Below are positions 1 through 8,298 of a DNA stretch of 64,000 nt, piece by piece (within the stretch, counting starts at the first letter, position 1; each line of letters opens with the position of its first letter). Both the position numbers and the translations under genes were made by a program. The stretch comes from Kibdelosporangium persicum (GTDB taxonomy: Bacteria > Actinomycetota > Actinomycetes > Mycobacteriales > Pseudonocardiaceae). The notes under the pieces were generated by a model. That model was not told the DNA's origin. It made no database searches and worked only from the letters and a program-made list of their open reading frames with translations. The stretch is from positions 1 to 64,000 of the forward strand of contig NZ_JAAATY010000036.1 in NCBI RefSeq assembly GCF_013280595.1, given 5' to 3'.

Positions 1-225
1 CTCGGCCCCAGATGTCGCGGACTGAAGTTTCTCTGGCGAGGGTGCGCAGCACCGAGCAGGGGAAGGTTGGGATGGCTGGCTGTGGAGGTTGCTTGTTCAG
101 GTGCGGCGTGCCCAGCGCTGGGAGGTGAGGAGCTGGCGCCGTGGGGTCTGGGGCTCGGCCCCAGATGACGCGGACTGAAGCCTCCCCGGCGAAGGTGCGC
201 AGCACCGAGCAGGGGAGGCTGGAGG
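1..225. repeat. Two-copy direct repeat, about 153 bp apart
   Basis: A stretch beginning CTCGGCCCCAGATG at position 1 recurs at 154. By eye about nine in ten of the first 63 bases match, including an identical block GTGCGCAGCACCGAGCAGGG, and the likeness fades after about 70 bases. The first copy starts at the window edge, so the unit may extend to the left. No coding frame with recognisable content runs through it. It lies downstream of the alanine dehydrogenase gene and could be the edge of a larger tandem array. Confidence 0.75.
147..165. other. 8-bp stem hairpin at the repeat boundary
   Basis: TCTGGGGC, loop TCG, GCCCCAGA forms a perfect 8-bp stem that straddles the start of the second repeat copy. 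The first repeat copy begins with the right half of the same hairpin, so its left half probably lies just outside the window. No T-run follows on either strand. Confidence 0.6.
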
Positions 226-231
226 CGTAAG

Positions 232-276
232 GACGGTCCGCTCAACCAGCCTGGGGGTCACCGGGAGCGGACCGTC
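232..276. terminator. 12-bp inverted repeat downstream of ald
   Basis: GACGGTCCGCTC (232-243) and GAGCGGACCGTC (265-276) are exact reverse complements separated by 21 bases. The hairpin lies about 120-160 bp beyond the stop of the leftward alanine dehydrogenase gene, so a terminator or RNA 3' end is the likeliest role. There is no clear T-run, which is usual for actinobacterial terminators. The rest of 277-394 shows nothing recognisable. Confidence 0.5.
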
Positions 277-394
277 ATGGATAGCTTAGGCGGTATTCGT
301 TCCGCGCGCTGCATGGGGGTGGTGGGTATTTCTCCACACACCGCCGTTACCTGTGGTTAATCAGCAATCTGTGCAGGTAAACGTGATCGACGTC

Positions 395-1507
395 TCAGAT
401 GATCTCGTTCAATGGGGTGTGCACGAGGTCGTGTGCGGCCGCCACGGGCGCGTTGGTGAGGGCGCCGCCGTGCATGTTCAGACCCAACGCGAGTGACGGG
501 TCCTCGCGCAGCGCGGTGTGCCAGCCCTTGTCCGCGAGCGCCACGGCATACGGCAGCGTCACGTTGGTCAGCGCGTAGGTCGACGTCCGCGGCACGGCGC
601 CTGGCATGTTGGCGACGCAGTAGAACACCGACTGGTGCACCTGGTACGTCGGGTCGTCGTGGGTGGTCGGCCGGGAGTCGGCGAAGCAGCCGCCCTGGTC
701 GATGGAGATGTCCACCAGCACCGAACCCGGCTTCATCCGCTCGACGAGCTGGTTGCTGACCAGTTTCGGGGCCTTCGCGCCGGGCACCAGCACCGCGCCG
801 ATCACCAGGTCGGCGTCCAGCACGGCCTGTTCGAGGCTGTAGCGGTTGGACGTCAGGGTGCGGATGCGGCCGTTGAAGTCGATGTCGATCTGCCGGAGCC
901 GGTCCACGTTCGTGTCCAGGATCTCCACGTCCGCGCCCATGCCCTGCGCGATGCGGGCGGCGTTCACGCCGGCGACGCCGCCACCGATCACGACGACCCG
1001 CGCGGGGTGCACCCCGGGCACGCCGCCGGGCAGCACGCCGCGGCCACCGGACGGACGCATCAGCGAGTACGCGCCCACCTGCGGGGCAAGCCGGCCGGCG
1101 ACCTCGGACATCGGAGCGAGCAGCGGGAGGGTGCCGTTCGGGGCCTGCACGGTCTCGTAGGCGATGCCGGTGGTGCCCGCGGCCAGCAGCGCGTCGGTCA
1201 GCGGCTGGTCCGCGGCCAGGTGCAGGTACGTGAAGAGGACCTGGTCCTTGCGCAGGTACTGGTACTCGGAAGCGATCGGCTCCTTGACCTTCAGCACCAT
1301 CTCGCCCTCGGCCCACACCTCGTCGGCGGTGGCCACGATCTTCGCCCCGGCGGCGAGGAACTCCTCGTCCGGGATCGCCGAACCGGCGCCCGCGTCGGCC
1401 TGCACGTACACGTCATGACCACGTGAGGTCAGCTCGTGCGCGCCTGCCGGGGTAAGGGCCACCCGATACTCGTGGTTCTTGACCTCGCGGGGGACTGCGA
1501 TCTTCAC
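395..1507 (-). CDS. ald: Alanine dehydrogenase
   Basis: 370 aa, a normal length for NAD-dependent L-alanine dehydrogenase (alanine to pyruvate plus ammonia, reversible). The protein opens with the family start [10 protein letters not shown]; the GTG at 1507 is preferred over the in-frame ATG at 1522 because GGAGGAG lies 6 bases before it. With this start the substrate-binding Lys falls at 75 (VLKVKEP) and the catalytic His at 96 (TYLHLAAD), the positions known for the family. The Rossmann motif [10 protein letters not shown] and the DISIDQGG segment with the catalytic Asp are intact. A PucR-type regulator lies 112 bp upstream on the same strand. Confidence 0.96.
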   Translation of the reverse strand: MKIAVPREVKNHEYRVALTPAGAHELTSRGHDVYVQADAGAGSAIPDEEFLAAGAKIVATADEVWAEGEMVLKVKEPIASEYQYLRKDQVLFTYLHLAADQPLTDALLAAGTTGIAYETVQAPNGTLPLLAPMSEVAGRLAPQVGAYSLMRPSGGRGVLPGGVPGVHPARVVVIGGGVAGVNAARIAQGMGADVEILDTNVDRLRQIDIDFNGRIRTLTSNRYSLEQAVLDADLVIGAVLVPGAKAPKLVSNQLVERMKPGSVLVDISIDQGGCFADSRPTTHDDPTYQVHQSVFYCVANMPGAVPRTSTYALTNVTLPYAVALADKGWHTALREDPSLALGLNMHGGALTNAPVAAAHDLVHTPLNEII

Positions 1508-1619
1508 GGCGTGCTCCTCCATCCGGGTGTCTTATCCCACGGTGACGCACACTTTCCGCCATGTCATCGTGCTCACGGCACTAGTGAATCCATCCAGCGT
1601 TGTGATTCAGGCACAGTCG

Positions 1620-3152
1620 CTAAGCCCATCGGGTCGTGGCGAGCTGGACGGTGACCGCCAGCCGGACGTCCGGATTGTCGAGGTCGAGACCGGTCAGTTC
1701 GATCAAGCGGGTCATCCGGTACCGGAGCGTGTTGGTGTGGATGTTCAACGCCCGGGCTGCGGCTTTCGGGTCGCCTGGGTGCCGTAGCCACTCGTACAAC
1801 GTGTCGACGTACGCGGACCCGGTCTGTTCGTCGTGCACACGCAGCATCGACAGCGGACCCAGATCAGCGGCGTTCGCAGGGGCGGCGGCGGCAGCGACGC
1901 GATGCAAGGCGACAACTGGCCACGCCTCGTCGTGCGTTGCCACGTGACCGTTGACCAACCGCGCTCGTACGAGCCCGAGCGCCTCCTCGGCTTGTGCGCG
2001 TGACTCGGCGAGTTCGGTGATCTCCGCAGGCGATCCGGCGCCCACGAGCGCGCCGGTCTCGTTCCTCAGCGCCTCGCTCAACGCAGGCCATCCTGCCTGG
2101 TCGGGAACGATCGCGTACAGGATGCCGTGCAGGTCCGTCACCGCCGGCCGACGCCCGACACCAGCGGTGATCCGTTCCCACAGCGCGAGCCGCAGGCCTT
2201 CGGCGTCCAGCGCGTCGGTGGTCTCCACGTCGATCGCGACCACCCGGTGGGGTTCGTCCTCGAGGTCGAGCTCGGCCACGGCCAGCCGCACGCTTCCCTT
2301 GCCTTCCAACACCGTCCGCACGAGCTCGGCCGACCGGCGGCGCTCCGCGTCGGCCAGTGCCCGCCGTCGCAGCAGGTGCAGGGCCACGACCGGGGCGGTG
2401 TCCGCGAACGCGGCGGCGCGCTCGTCCGACACCGGGCCCGGCACGACCGCCCACATCGACCCAAGCAGCTCACCGCCCATCCGGATCGGCACGATCAGCC
2501 GCGGCAGCGTGCCGTCCTGTTGCGCGGGAACGAAGATCGTCGCCCGGCCACGGCTGAGGTCGCGGAACACGCCACGGGACCGGAAGCGGGCGAGCACGTC
2601 GTCCGGGACGCGCCTGCCCATGATCGTCGAGACACGCGCCGGGTCCGTCCGGTCCTGCCTCGCCGAGTACGCCAGGACCCGCGAGTTGGCGTCTTCGATG
2701 GTCACGGGCGCGTCCACGACCGCGGCGGCCGCGTCGGCCAGCCGGAACAGGTCGCCGAGGCCCTGGTTGCCGGGTTCGGTGGCGTACTCGTCGTCCACGG
2801 CCGCGTCCAGGACCGTGCGCAGTAACCAGACCAACTGGGCCCACGCGGTCGCGTTGTGCACCTCCACGATCGCTGTGCCCGTGTCACGAGCCGCGGTGAG
2901 CACGCCTGCCGAGGCCGCGAGGGGTGGTTTCAGGAGCACGGCCGCCGCGCCGTGAGCTCCGCAGTAGTCGACGAGCTCGGCGGCCTTGCCTGCGGCGTTC
3001 ACCGTGACTCCGAGCACGAGGTCGCCGCCGGCCACGTGGGTCCGCCGGCCCATCTCGGCGATCACCACGTCGGTGACGCCACGTTCGCCGGGCAGCACGG
3101 TGCGCAGGAGCGTCGGACCGACCCGGTCGACCACCCCTTGCACCGTGATCAT
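1620..3152 (-). CDS. PucR-family transcriptional regulator, likely of ald
   Basis: 510 aa. The N-terminal part (about 1-125) resembles the purine-catabolism regulator PucR N-terminal domain, the middle holds a GAF/GGDEF-like region, and residues about 455-500 form the C-terminal PucR helix-turn-helix (DPKAAARALNIHTNTLRYRM). ATG at 3152 follows AGGGAGGG. In Bacillus the PucR-type protein AdeR activates ald; the gene order here (regulator, then ald, same strand) suggests the same job, but that is inference. A role in purine or other nitrogen catabolism cannot be excluded. Confidence 0.85.
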   Translation of the reverse strand: MITVQGVVDRVGPTLLRTVLPGERGVTDVVIAEMGRRTHVAGGDLVLGVTVNAAGKAAELVDYCGAHGAAAVLLKPPLAASAGVLTAARDTGTAIVEVHNATAWAQLVWLLRTVLDAAVDDEYATEPGNQGLGDLFRLADAAAAVVDAPVTIEDANSRVLAYSARQDRTDPARVSTIMGRRVPDDVLARFRSRGVFRDLSRGRATIFVPAQQDGTLPRLIVPIRMGGELLGSMWAVVPGPVSDERAAAFADTAPVVALHLLRRRALADAERRRSAELVRTVLEGKGSVRLAVAELDLEDEPHRVVAIDVETTDALDAEGLRLALWERITAGVGRRPAVTDLHGILYAIVPDQAGWPALSEALRNETGALVGAGSPAEITELAESRAQAEEALGLVRARLVNGHVATHDEAWPVVALHRVAAAAAPANAADLGPLSMLRVHDEQTGSAYVDTLYEWLRHPGDPKAAARALNIHTNTLRYRMTRLIELTGLDLDNPDVRLAVTVQLATTRWA

Positions 3153-3348
3153 GCGCCCTCCCTGTTTCGGGCTCCAGTGTGGTCCTTTTGCCGGGAAAGT
3201 TCGTCCTTACGGGACGCAACCTTTAACCGGCTTGCGTCGTCTTCCAGGTGGAGGGTTTAGTAACCCGCGCCCTGGGGTACCGCGTTTAGCGGTTCACGAC
3301 ACAGGGTGACCGTCTGGGGCTCGCACACCCGGCCTGCCGGGTATTCGA

Positions 3349-3388
3349 GCGGTGGTGTGGTCGTCATCGGGGGCGGCCACACCACCGC
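3349..3388. terminator. 12-bp stem hairpin after the VOC gene
   Basis: GCGGTGGTGTGG (3349-3360) and CCACACCACCGC (3377-3388) are perfect complements around a 16-base loop. The hairpin starts 10 bp beyond the stop of the leftward VOC gene, which fits an intrinsic terminator without a strong T-run. Confidence 0.6.
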
Positions 3389-3397
3389 ACCTCACCT

Positions 3398-3841
3398 TCA
3401 GACCTCGTTGGGTGAATTCCGGAGCACCTCATCGAGTGAAATCTCGTCGCGGACCGAGCAGAGCGCCCAGCGGTGCCCGAACGGGTCGCGCACGATCCCG
3501 TAGCGCTCGCCCCAGAACATCTCCTGGACCGGCATCTCGACCACCGCGCCCGCGAAGATCGCCCGCCTCGCCAGGTCGTCCACGTCCTCCACCTCGAGCA
3601 GCAGCATCACCGGGGAGTCGCCGATGGTCTCCGGACTGAGCGCGTTGAGCTGCGGCGTCTCCTCGCTCAGGATCAGCCTGCCGCCGCCGATCGCCAGATC
3701 GACGAACAACAGCGTGCCGTCCGGCAGGCGGTTGACGAACACCTCCACCGCGCCGAAGGCCTTGCGATAGAACTCGATCGCCGCCGGTACGTCACGCACG
3801 AACACGTGCGGCGTGAGGCTGACCGCACGGCTGGGCCTCAT
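3398..3841 (-). CDS. VOC-superfamily (glyoxalase/PhnB-like) protein
   Basis: 147 aa with the two beta-alpha-beta-beta-beta modules of the vicinal-oxygen-chelate fold: TPHVFVRDVPAAIEFYRKAF at the N-terminus and the closing MFWGERYGIVRDPFGHRWAL, typical of PhnB-like glyoxalase/bleomycin-resistance relatives. Its ATG overlaps the stop of the PadR gene by 4 bases (ATGA), so the two are translationally coupled. The substrate is unknown; thiol-dependent detoxification or drug binding are the usual roles of regulated VOC proteins. The control by PadR is inferred from the operon. Confidence 0.85.
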   Translation of the reverse strand: MRPSRAVSLTPHVFVRDVPAAIEFYRKAFGAVEVFVNRLPDGTLLFVDLAIGGGRLILSEETPQLNALSPETIGDSPVMLLLEVEDVDDLARRAIFAGAVVEMPVQEMFWGERYGIVRDPFGHRWALCSVRDEISLDEVLRNSPNEV

Positions 3842-4188
3842 GCTGACTTCCGCCTTCCCAGCAGGCCCGCGTCGGTCGCCACCGCCACCAGACGCGACAG
3901 CAGTTCCGCTTCACGACTGGCGGCGGCACGCCCCAGGTCGGTCAGCTCGTAGTAGCGACGGCGTGCGTCGTGCGGGTCAGGGCTTTCGCTGGCGACTTCG
4001 ACGACCAGACCGTCGGCGACCAGTCGTTGCAGCGTCCGGTAGAGCGTGCCCGGGCCGATCCGGACCGTGCCGTCCGAGACCTCTTCGACGAAGCGCATGA
4101 CCGCGTAGCCATGCGTCGCGCCGCCTGTCAACGCCAGCAGCACTTGGAAACCGGCCGGGGTGAGCGGTGGGGCGTTGCGGTCCCTCAT
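3838..4188 (-). CDS. PadR-family transcriptional regulator
   Basis: 116 aa. Residues about 10-85 form the PadR winged helix (LTPAGFQVLLALTGGATHGY, then GTLYRTLQRLVADGLV) and the tail has the RRRYYELTDLGRAA wing. The frame is open further upstream, but the ATG at 4188 gives the standard PadR N-terminus (MRDRNAPPLTP) and leaves a 61-bp divergent promoter region. No good Shine-Dalgarno precedes it, so a leaderless transcript is possible. It is coupled to the VOC gene downstream and divergent from a second VOC gene, so it probably represses both. Confidence 0.88.
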   Translation of the reverse strand: MRDRNAPPLTPAGFQVLLALTGGATHGYAVMRFVEEVSDGTVRIGPGTLYRTLQRLVADGLVVEVASESPDPHDARRRYYELTDLGRAAASREAELLSRLVAVATDAGLLGRRKSA

Positions 4189-4249
4189 GTCCGGAGTATA
4201 CAGTCCAGCACCGTTGTATCCACGATGGTTATATGCGGAAGGGGTAGTC
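4189..4249. promoter_or_regulatory. Divergent promoter region, PadR / VOC
   Basis: This 61-bp gap is markedly more AT-rich than its surroundings, with GTATAC, TTGTATCC and GTTATATGC elements that could serve as back-to-back -10 boxes and PadR half-sites. No single clean palindrome stands out. The rightward gene has a GGAAGGGG ribosome site at about 4237-4244. Confidence 0.45.
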
Positions 4250-4651
4250 ATGATCCGTGGTGTCAACCAAGTCGTGCTGTACGTGGAAGACCAACAGCGG
4301 GCCAAGCGGTTCTGGACCGAGACGATGGGCTTCACCGTCGCCGAGGACTCGCCGTACGGTGAGGACGGGCGATGGATCGCCGTCGCGTCCCCCGACGGCA
4401 ACATGCGGATGGTGTTGTCCCCGCGTGAACCAGGACAGCAGGTGCCCGAAGCGCCGGACAGCCTGCCGAATTCGAACATCATGTTCTACAGCGACGACGT
4501 TCGGCGGACATATCGGGAACTGACCGCCAAGGGCGTGCGATTTCCCGCCGCGCCAAGCAAAATGTTCTTCGGCTGGTGGTCGATGTTCGAGGACGGCGAA
4601 GGCAACCGCTACGCGCTGGGCGAACAGTGGGGCACGAATAATCCGTTGTAG
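4250..4651 (+). CDS. VOC-superfamily (glyoxalase-like) protein
   Basis: 133 aa. It begins MIRGVNQVVLYVEDQQRAKR and has the paired-module VOC pattern, ending in FEDGEGNRYALGEQ. ATG at 4250 is chosen because GGAAGGGG lies just upstream and the sequence before it does not look like VOC protein. It is divergent from the PadR gene. The function is unknown; members bind a metal and act on small electrophiles, or bind drugs. It is not closely alike to the other VOC gene at 3398-3841. Confidence 0.85.
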   Translation: MIRGVNQVVLYVEDQQRAKRFWTETMGFTVAEDSPYGEDGRWIAVASPDGNMRMVLSPREPGQQVPEAPDSLPNSNIMFYSDDVRRTYRELTAKGVRFPAAPSKMFFGWWSMFEDGEGNRYALGEQWGTNNPL

Positions 4652-4680
4652 CGCACAGAAAAGCACGCGATCATAGCGGA

Positions 4681-5796
4681 GTGTCCAAGCAGCAGCTGCA
4701 CGTCGTGAAGACGGTCACCGCGCCAGAGCCGGTGACCGCCATGCCGATGCGCGTTTCCCTTACGTCACACGACGGCCCCTTCGATGTCTTGGACGCTTTG
4801 TTCATCAGCCTTTACACCGCAGGCGAGCACACGGCGTCCCGTTCCGCGAGAATCGAACCGATCAACCAGGACGCCACACTCCTGCCCGCGGCGGCGACGA
4901 TTCTGCGCGAGGCCAAGGACGACAAGCGATCGAGCGTGCTCGCCGCAGGCGAGGGCTGGCTGTTGCTGTTCCTCCGCTGGGAGGACGGCGCGCACGTGTC
5001 GGTCACCGCGGTGTCCGACGAGGTCGCCGAAAAGGCGCTGACCGAGGCGATCGACGGTGCCAAGGCGGAACCGACAGAGGATCTCGCCAACGTCACGATG
5101 GGGTTCTGGTACGTGGGCGAGCACGGCCCGCGCCGTCGTACCCGGGAGATCGCCGCGCCGATGTGGCAGGACATCCGCCGCAACTACACCGCGCCGGTCG
5201 GTGCGGCGTTCGACCGGCTGATGTCGACCACATCGGACGACCTCAACGGCAGGCTCCTGCTGCTGCACGGTCCGCCCGGCACGGGCAAGACCACCGCGTT
5301 GCGGGCGATCGCGCAGTCGTGGCGGGACTGGTGCGAGGTCGACTGCGTGCTCGACCCCGAGCGCTTGTTCGACAACCCGTCGTACCTGTTGCAGGTGGCG
5401 TTGGAGGAGAACAACGACGACAAGCCGTGGCGCTTGCTGTTGCTGGAGGACTGCGACGAGCTGATCCGCGGTGAGGCGAAGTCGTCGACCGGGCAGGCGT
5501 TGTCCCGGTTGCTCAACCTCACCGACGGCCTGCTCGGCCAGGGCTGCCAGACGCTGATCGGCATCACCACCAACGAGAACCTGGCCCGGCTGCACCCGGC
5601 GGTCACCCGGCCGGGCCGGTGCCTGGCGCAGGTCGAGGTCGGCCCCTTGACGCACCACGAAGCCAACGCTTGGTTGGACGGCCGGGCGGTGGCGCCAAGC
5701 AGGGGTGCGACGCTCGCGGAGCTGTACGCGCTCGCCGAGGGCGCCTCGCCGGTGGTCGCCGAGACGCCGGACGAGCACGCCAGCCTCTACCTCTGA
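4681..5796 (+). CDS. AAA-family ATPase with N-terminal DUF5925-like domain
   Basis: 371 aa. Residues 1-150 resemble the DUF5925 domain found ahead of AAA modules in actinobacteria. The AAA core has Walker A GPPGTGKT at 197-204, Walker B LLLLEDCDE at about 252-260, a sensor-1 TTNEN at 296-300 and an arginine-finger region TRPGR at 309-313. The partner and substrate are unknown. The start is the GTG at 4681 with a weak ribosome site; an ATG at 4741 is the alternative. Its 3' end overlaps the convergent SGNH gene by 10 bases. Confidence 0.8.
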   Translation: MSKQQLHVVKTVTAPEPVTAMPMRVSLTSHDGPFDVLDALFISLYTAGEHTASRSARIEPINQDATLLPAAATILREAKDDKRSSVLAAGEGWLLLFLRWEDGAHVSVTAVSDEVAEKALTEAIDGAKAEPTEDLANVTMGFWYVGEHGPRRRTREIAAPMWQDIRRNYTAPVGAAFDRLMSTTSDDLNGRLLLLHGPPGTGKTTALRAIAQSWRDWCEVDCVLDPERLFDNPSYLLQVALEENNDDKPWRLLLLEDCDELIRGEAKSSTGQALSRLLNLTDGLLGQGCQTLIGITTNENLARLHPAVTRPGRCLAQVEVGPLTHHEANAWLDGRAVAPSRGATLAELYALAEGASPVVAETPDEHASLYL

Positions 5797-6659
5797 AAAC
5801 GTCCGAAAAGGACGGTCGGCACGCTCAGCATGGCGACCGCCTGCATGCCCTTGGCGTTCGGGTGCATCTGCGCGGCGGGCGAGGAGGGGAACAGGCCCTC
5901 GACCCACTTGCGGTCGGCGGCCTGGCAGGCGTCGTGACCGTACGAGTAGGGATACGGGTTGACGAACGAGGCCTTGTGCTTCGCGGCCCGCGCGGCGAGT
6001 TCCGCGTTGAGCTTGCGCGAGGTGCGGTCGAAGTACGGCACGTCACCCGCGGCGAACGGAACCTGCGGGAAGCAGGTTCCGTTCGCCGGCAGGATTCGCA
6101 GGTAGCCCACCACGACGACGTGGGCGCGGGGTGAGCGCTTGCGGATTCCGTCGAGCACCGCGGAGATCTTCGGCCCCACTCCGGCGATCCTGGCCGCCAG
6201 CTGGTCGGTGCCACCGGCGGTGTAGTGCCGTTCGCAGGGGTTGCCTTGCTGGTCCTGGCTCGCCAGGCGGCCGCATGTCTGCAGGATCTCGCCGAAACCG
6301 ATGTCGTTCCCGCCGATCATCAGCGTGACCAGCTCGGTGTCCGCGCGCAGGGCGTTGAGCTGAGGCGGGTTCGTCCCGCCGGAGACCTGCTGTGGCCTGG
6401 TCATGTCGACCGTCCTGGCGCCGCCGCAGCTCACGTCGACGAAACCGGGAACACGCAGCCACTTGGCGATCAAGGACGGGTAGTTCTGATCCGACCGCGC
6501 ACACCCGGCGGGTAAGCCGACTTGGTTCGGGATGCCCGGACCAGACGCGTAGGAGTCGCCGAGCGCGACATACGTCGAATACAGAACGTGTCGTGGCTGA
6601 GCCGACGCGGGGGCCACGAGCACACCGAGCAACGTCACCACCAGCACGAAGACTCGCAT
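5787..6659 (-). CDS. Secreted SGNH/GDSL lipase-esterase
   Basis: 290 aa with an N-terminal signal peptide (MRVFVLVVTLLGVLVAPASA). SGNH blocks are visible: YVALGDSYASG (nucleophile Ser), the Gly block in CGGARTVDM, GGNDIGFG (Asn), and AAQMHPNAKG (Asp-less variant of the DxxH segment, catalytic His). Six or more Cys suggest disulfides, as in the Streptomyces extracellular lipases of this group. ATG at 6659 is preferred to TTG at 6668. It follows the FAD monooxygenase gene by only 10 bp and may share its transcript. Confidence 0.9.
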   Translation of the reverse strand: MRVFVLVVTLLGVLVAPASAQPRHVLYSTYVALGDSYASGPGIPNQVGLPAGCARSDQNYPSLIAKWLRVPGFVDVSCGGARTVDMTRPQQVSGGTNPPQLNALRADTELVTLMIGGNDIGFGEILQTCGRLASQDQQGNPCERHYTAGGTDQLAARIAGVGPKISAVLDGIRKRSPRAHVVVVGYLRILPANGTCFPQVPFAAGDVPYFDRTSRKLNAELAARAAKHKASFVNPYPYSYGHDACQAADRKWVEGLFPSSPAAQMHPNAKGMQAVAMLSVPTVLFGRFQR

Positions 6660-6669
6660 GGTGGACAAT

Positions 6670-8187
6670 CTAACAAGACAACACCTGGCGCAACACGTTC
6701 TTGAGCGTGACCTCGTCCGCCTTGTCCGTGGTACGCCACGCCACGATCCCGTCCGGCCGGATCAGGCTCGCGCCTTCGGGGCCTACGCCGAACCGGTCGT
6801 ACTGGTCGCCCAGCGAGCGGTACTGGATCCCGGCGTCGACCTTGTCCCAGCCGCCGTCCGGGCCGGCCAGCAGCGCCCAGCCCGCGCCCCAGACGTCCAG
6901 TGTGGACTCACCGGTCGGCAGAACCACATGCGGCGCACGGAATCCCGGCTCGCCGGAGATCCGGAACGGGTCCATCGTCGGCGATCCGTCGTTCGGCTCG
7001 GGAATCACCGCGCTGGACGTGTGCCGGACGCCCAGCACCGCCTGGATCGGCCCGACCGGCGTGGGGATGTCCGGGCCGGCCAGGTGCGGGGCCATGCGCT
7101 GCACGTAGTTGAACAGCGACTCGTTGACCACCATCTCGGCGGCCGATTTGCGCTCCGGCTCGTACGTGTCCAACAGGCCGGGACCCGCTTCGCCGGTGAG
7201 CACCGCCGCGAGCTTCCACGCCAGGTCGAAACCGTCGCACACGGCGGCGTTCCCGCCGAGGCCGCCGGTCGGCGGAGTGACCTTGGCGGCGTCGCCCACC
7301 AGGAACACCCGGCCGTCCCGCCACCGGTCGGCGATCCGGGCGGCCATCTCCCACGGTCCGGTCCAGAGGATCTCCGGCTGGAGATCCGGTGCGTCCAGGC
7401 CGATCCGCATCAGCTCGATGATCCGGGAGTGCGGGTAGTCGGCGAACGACTCGCCCTTCTCCGGGTGGTACTCGATCGCGAAGATGTGCCGGTCCTGCCG
7501 GTTGACGTTGATGTACGCACCGGTGAACGCCGGGTTCTGCAGGTAGTAGAGCCATTGTTCGCCGTCCGGCAGCAGTTCGGACATGTCCGCGTCGAACACG
7601 ATGCCGATGTGGTTGGACAGCCCGCCGAACCCGGACCGGGGGATGCCCAGCCGTTCCCGGACCGGGCTGCGGTTTCCGTCCGCGGCGACCAGGTACTTGG
7701 CCCGGACCTGTTCCGCCCGGCCCGAGGCGATGTCGAGCAGGTTCGCCGTGACACCGTCGGCGTCCTGCTCGAACGACACCAGTTCGGTGGCGAAGCGCAC
7801 GGTCGCACCGTGCTTTGTGGCCTGGTTCAACAGGATGGGCTCGACCTGGTCCTGTGTCGCCGACCCCCAGCCGGCCGGGCTGACCTGTTCGACGTGTGAC
7901 AGCACGTCGTCGAAGTCCTCGACGATCGTGTGGATCACCTTGCCGCGCAGGCTCTCCGCCACCTTGATCCTGAACGCGGACGGCGGGTGACCGGCCGCGA
8001 GGATCTCGTCCGCGACCTGCCCGATCCGCAGGAACTCCATGGTCCGCGGGTGCTGGCCGGCCGCCCTGGGGTGCGGCGAAGTGCCCTGGTGCCGCTCGAC
8101 CAGCAGCACATCCACTCCGCGCATGGCCAGGAACATCGCCGTTGAAGTGCCGCCGAGGCCGGCACCCACCACAATCACATCAGTCAT
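6670..8187 (-). CDS. FAD-dependent aromatic monooxygenase (PheA/TfdB type)
   Basis: 505 aa, a class A flavoprotein hydroxylase. It shows the dinucleotide motif VVGAGLGGTSTAMFLA, the DG motif AADGNRSPVRERLGI and the second FAD motif FLVGDAAKVTPPTGGLG. The C-terminal 130 residues match the thioredoxin-like tail of this family, ending in a short redox-free segment. Members hydroxylate phenols, polyketides or rifamycin-type drugs with NAD(P)H and O2. A perfect 15-bp palindromic site just upstream of the ATG suggests ligand-responsive repression. No polyketide genes are nearby, so detoxification or catabolism is more likely than biosynthesis. Confidence 0.88.
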   Translation of the reverse strand: MTDVIVVGAGLGGTSTAMFLAMRGVDVLLVERHQGTSPHPRAAGQHPRTMEFLRIGQVADEILAAGHPPSAFRIKVAESLRGKVIHTIVEDFDDVLSHVEQVSPAGWGSATQDQVEPILLNQATKHGATVRFATELVSFEQDADGVTANLLDIASGRAEQVRAKYLVAADGNRSPVRERLGIPRSGFGGLSNHIGIVFDADMSELLPDGEQWLYYLQNPAFTGAYINVNRQDRHIFAIEYHPEKGESFADYPHSRIIELMRIGLDAPDLQPEILWTGPWEMAARIADRWRDGRVFLVGDAAKVTPPTGGLGGNAAVCDGFDLAWKLAAVLTGEAGPGLLDTYEPERKSAAEMVVNESLFNYVQRMAPHLAGPDIPTPVGPIQAVLGVRHTSSAVIPEPNDGSPTMDPFRISGEPGFRAPHVVLPTGESTLDVWGAGWALLAGPDGGWDKVDAGIQYRSLGDQYDRFGVGPEGASLIRPDGIVAWRTTDKADEVTLKNVLRQVLSC

Positions 8188-8194
8188 GAGAGCA

Positions 8195-8209
8195 TCTTAG
8201 AAACTAAGA
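8195..8209. promoter_or_regulatory. Palindromic operator before the FAD monooxygenase
   Basis: TCTTAG, AAA, CTAAGA is a perfect inverted repeat whose near edge is 8 bp upstream of the monooxygenase ATG. It is AT-rich in a GC-rich setting. The position fits a repressor site over the leader; no regulator gene is adjacent. Confidence 0.55.
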
Positions 8210-8243
8210 GAGTCAGATTGCAAGACTTATTTTTCGTGAGGGT

Positions 8244-8256
8244 TCCACCAGGTGGA
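8244..8256. promoter_or_regulatory. Short palindrome upstream of metY
   Basis: TCCACC, A, GGTGGA is a perfect 13-bp palindrome 43 bp before the metY start and may be an operator. A riboswitch fold was looked for in this leader and not found. Confidence 0.35.
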
Positions 8257-8298
8257 CGCCATGGTGGGGCCATTCGGCCGTGGCTAGCTTCTGCAGAC

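Noticed and set aside
357-1426. Long opposite-strand and alternative-frame open frames over alanine dehydrogenase
   Set aside because: They are GC-driven shadows with Arg/Pro-rich composition and no family features; the ald frame has full catalytic motifs.
8188-8298. SAM-IV or other SAM riboswitch before metY-metX
   Set aside because: The 111-bp leader has only two short palindromes; no conserved riboswitch core or multi-stem fold was seen.
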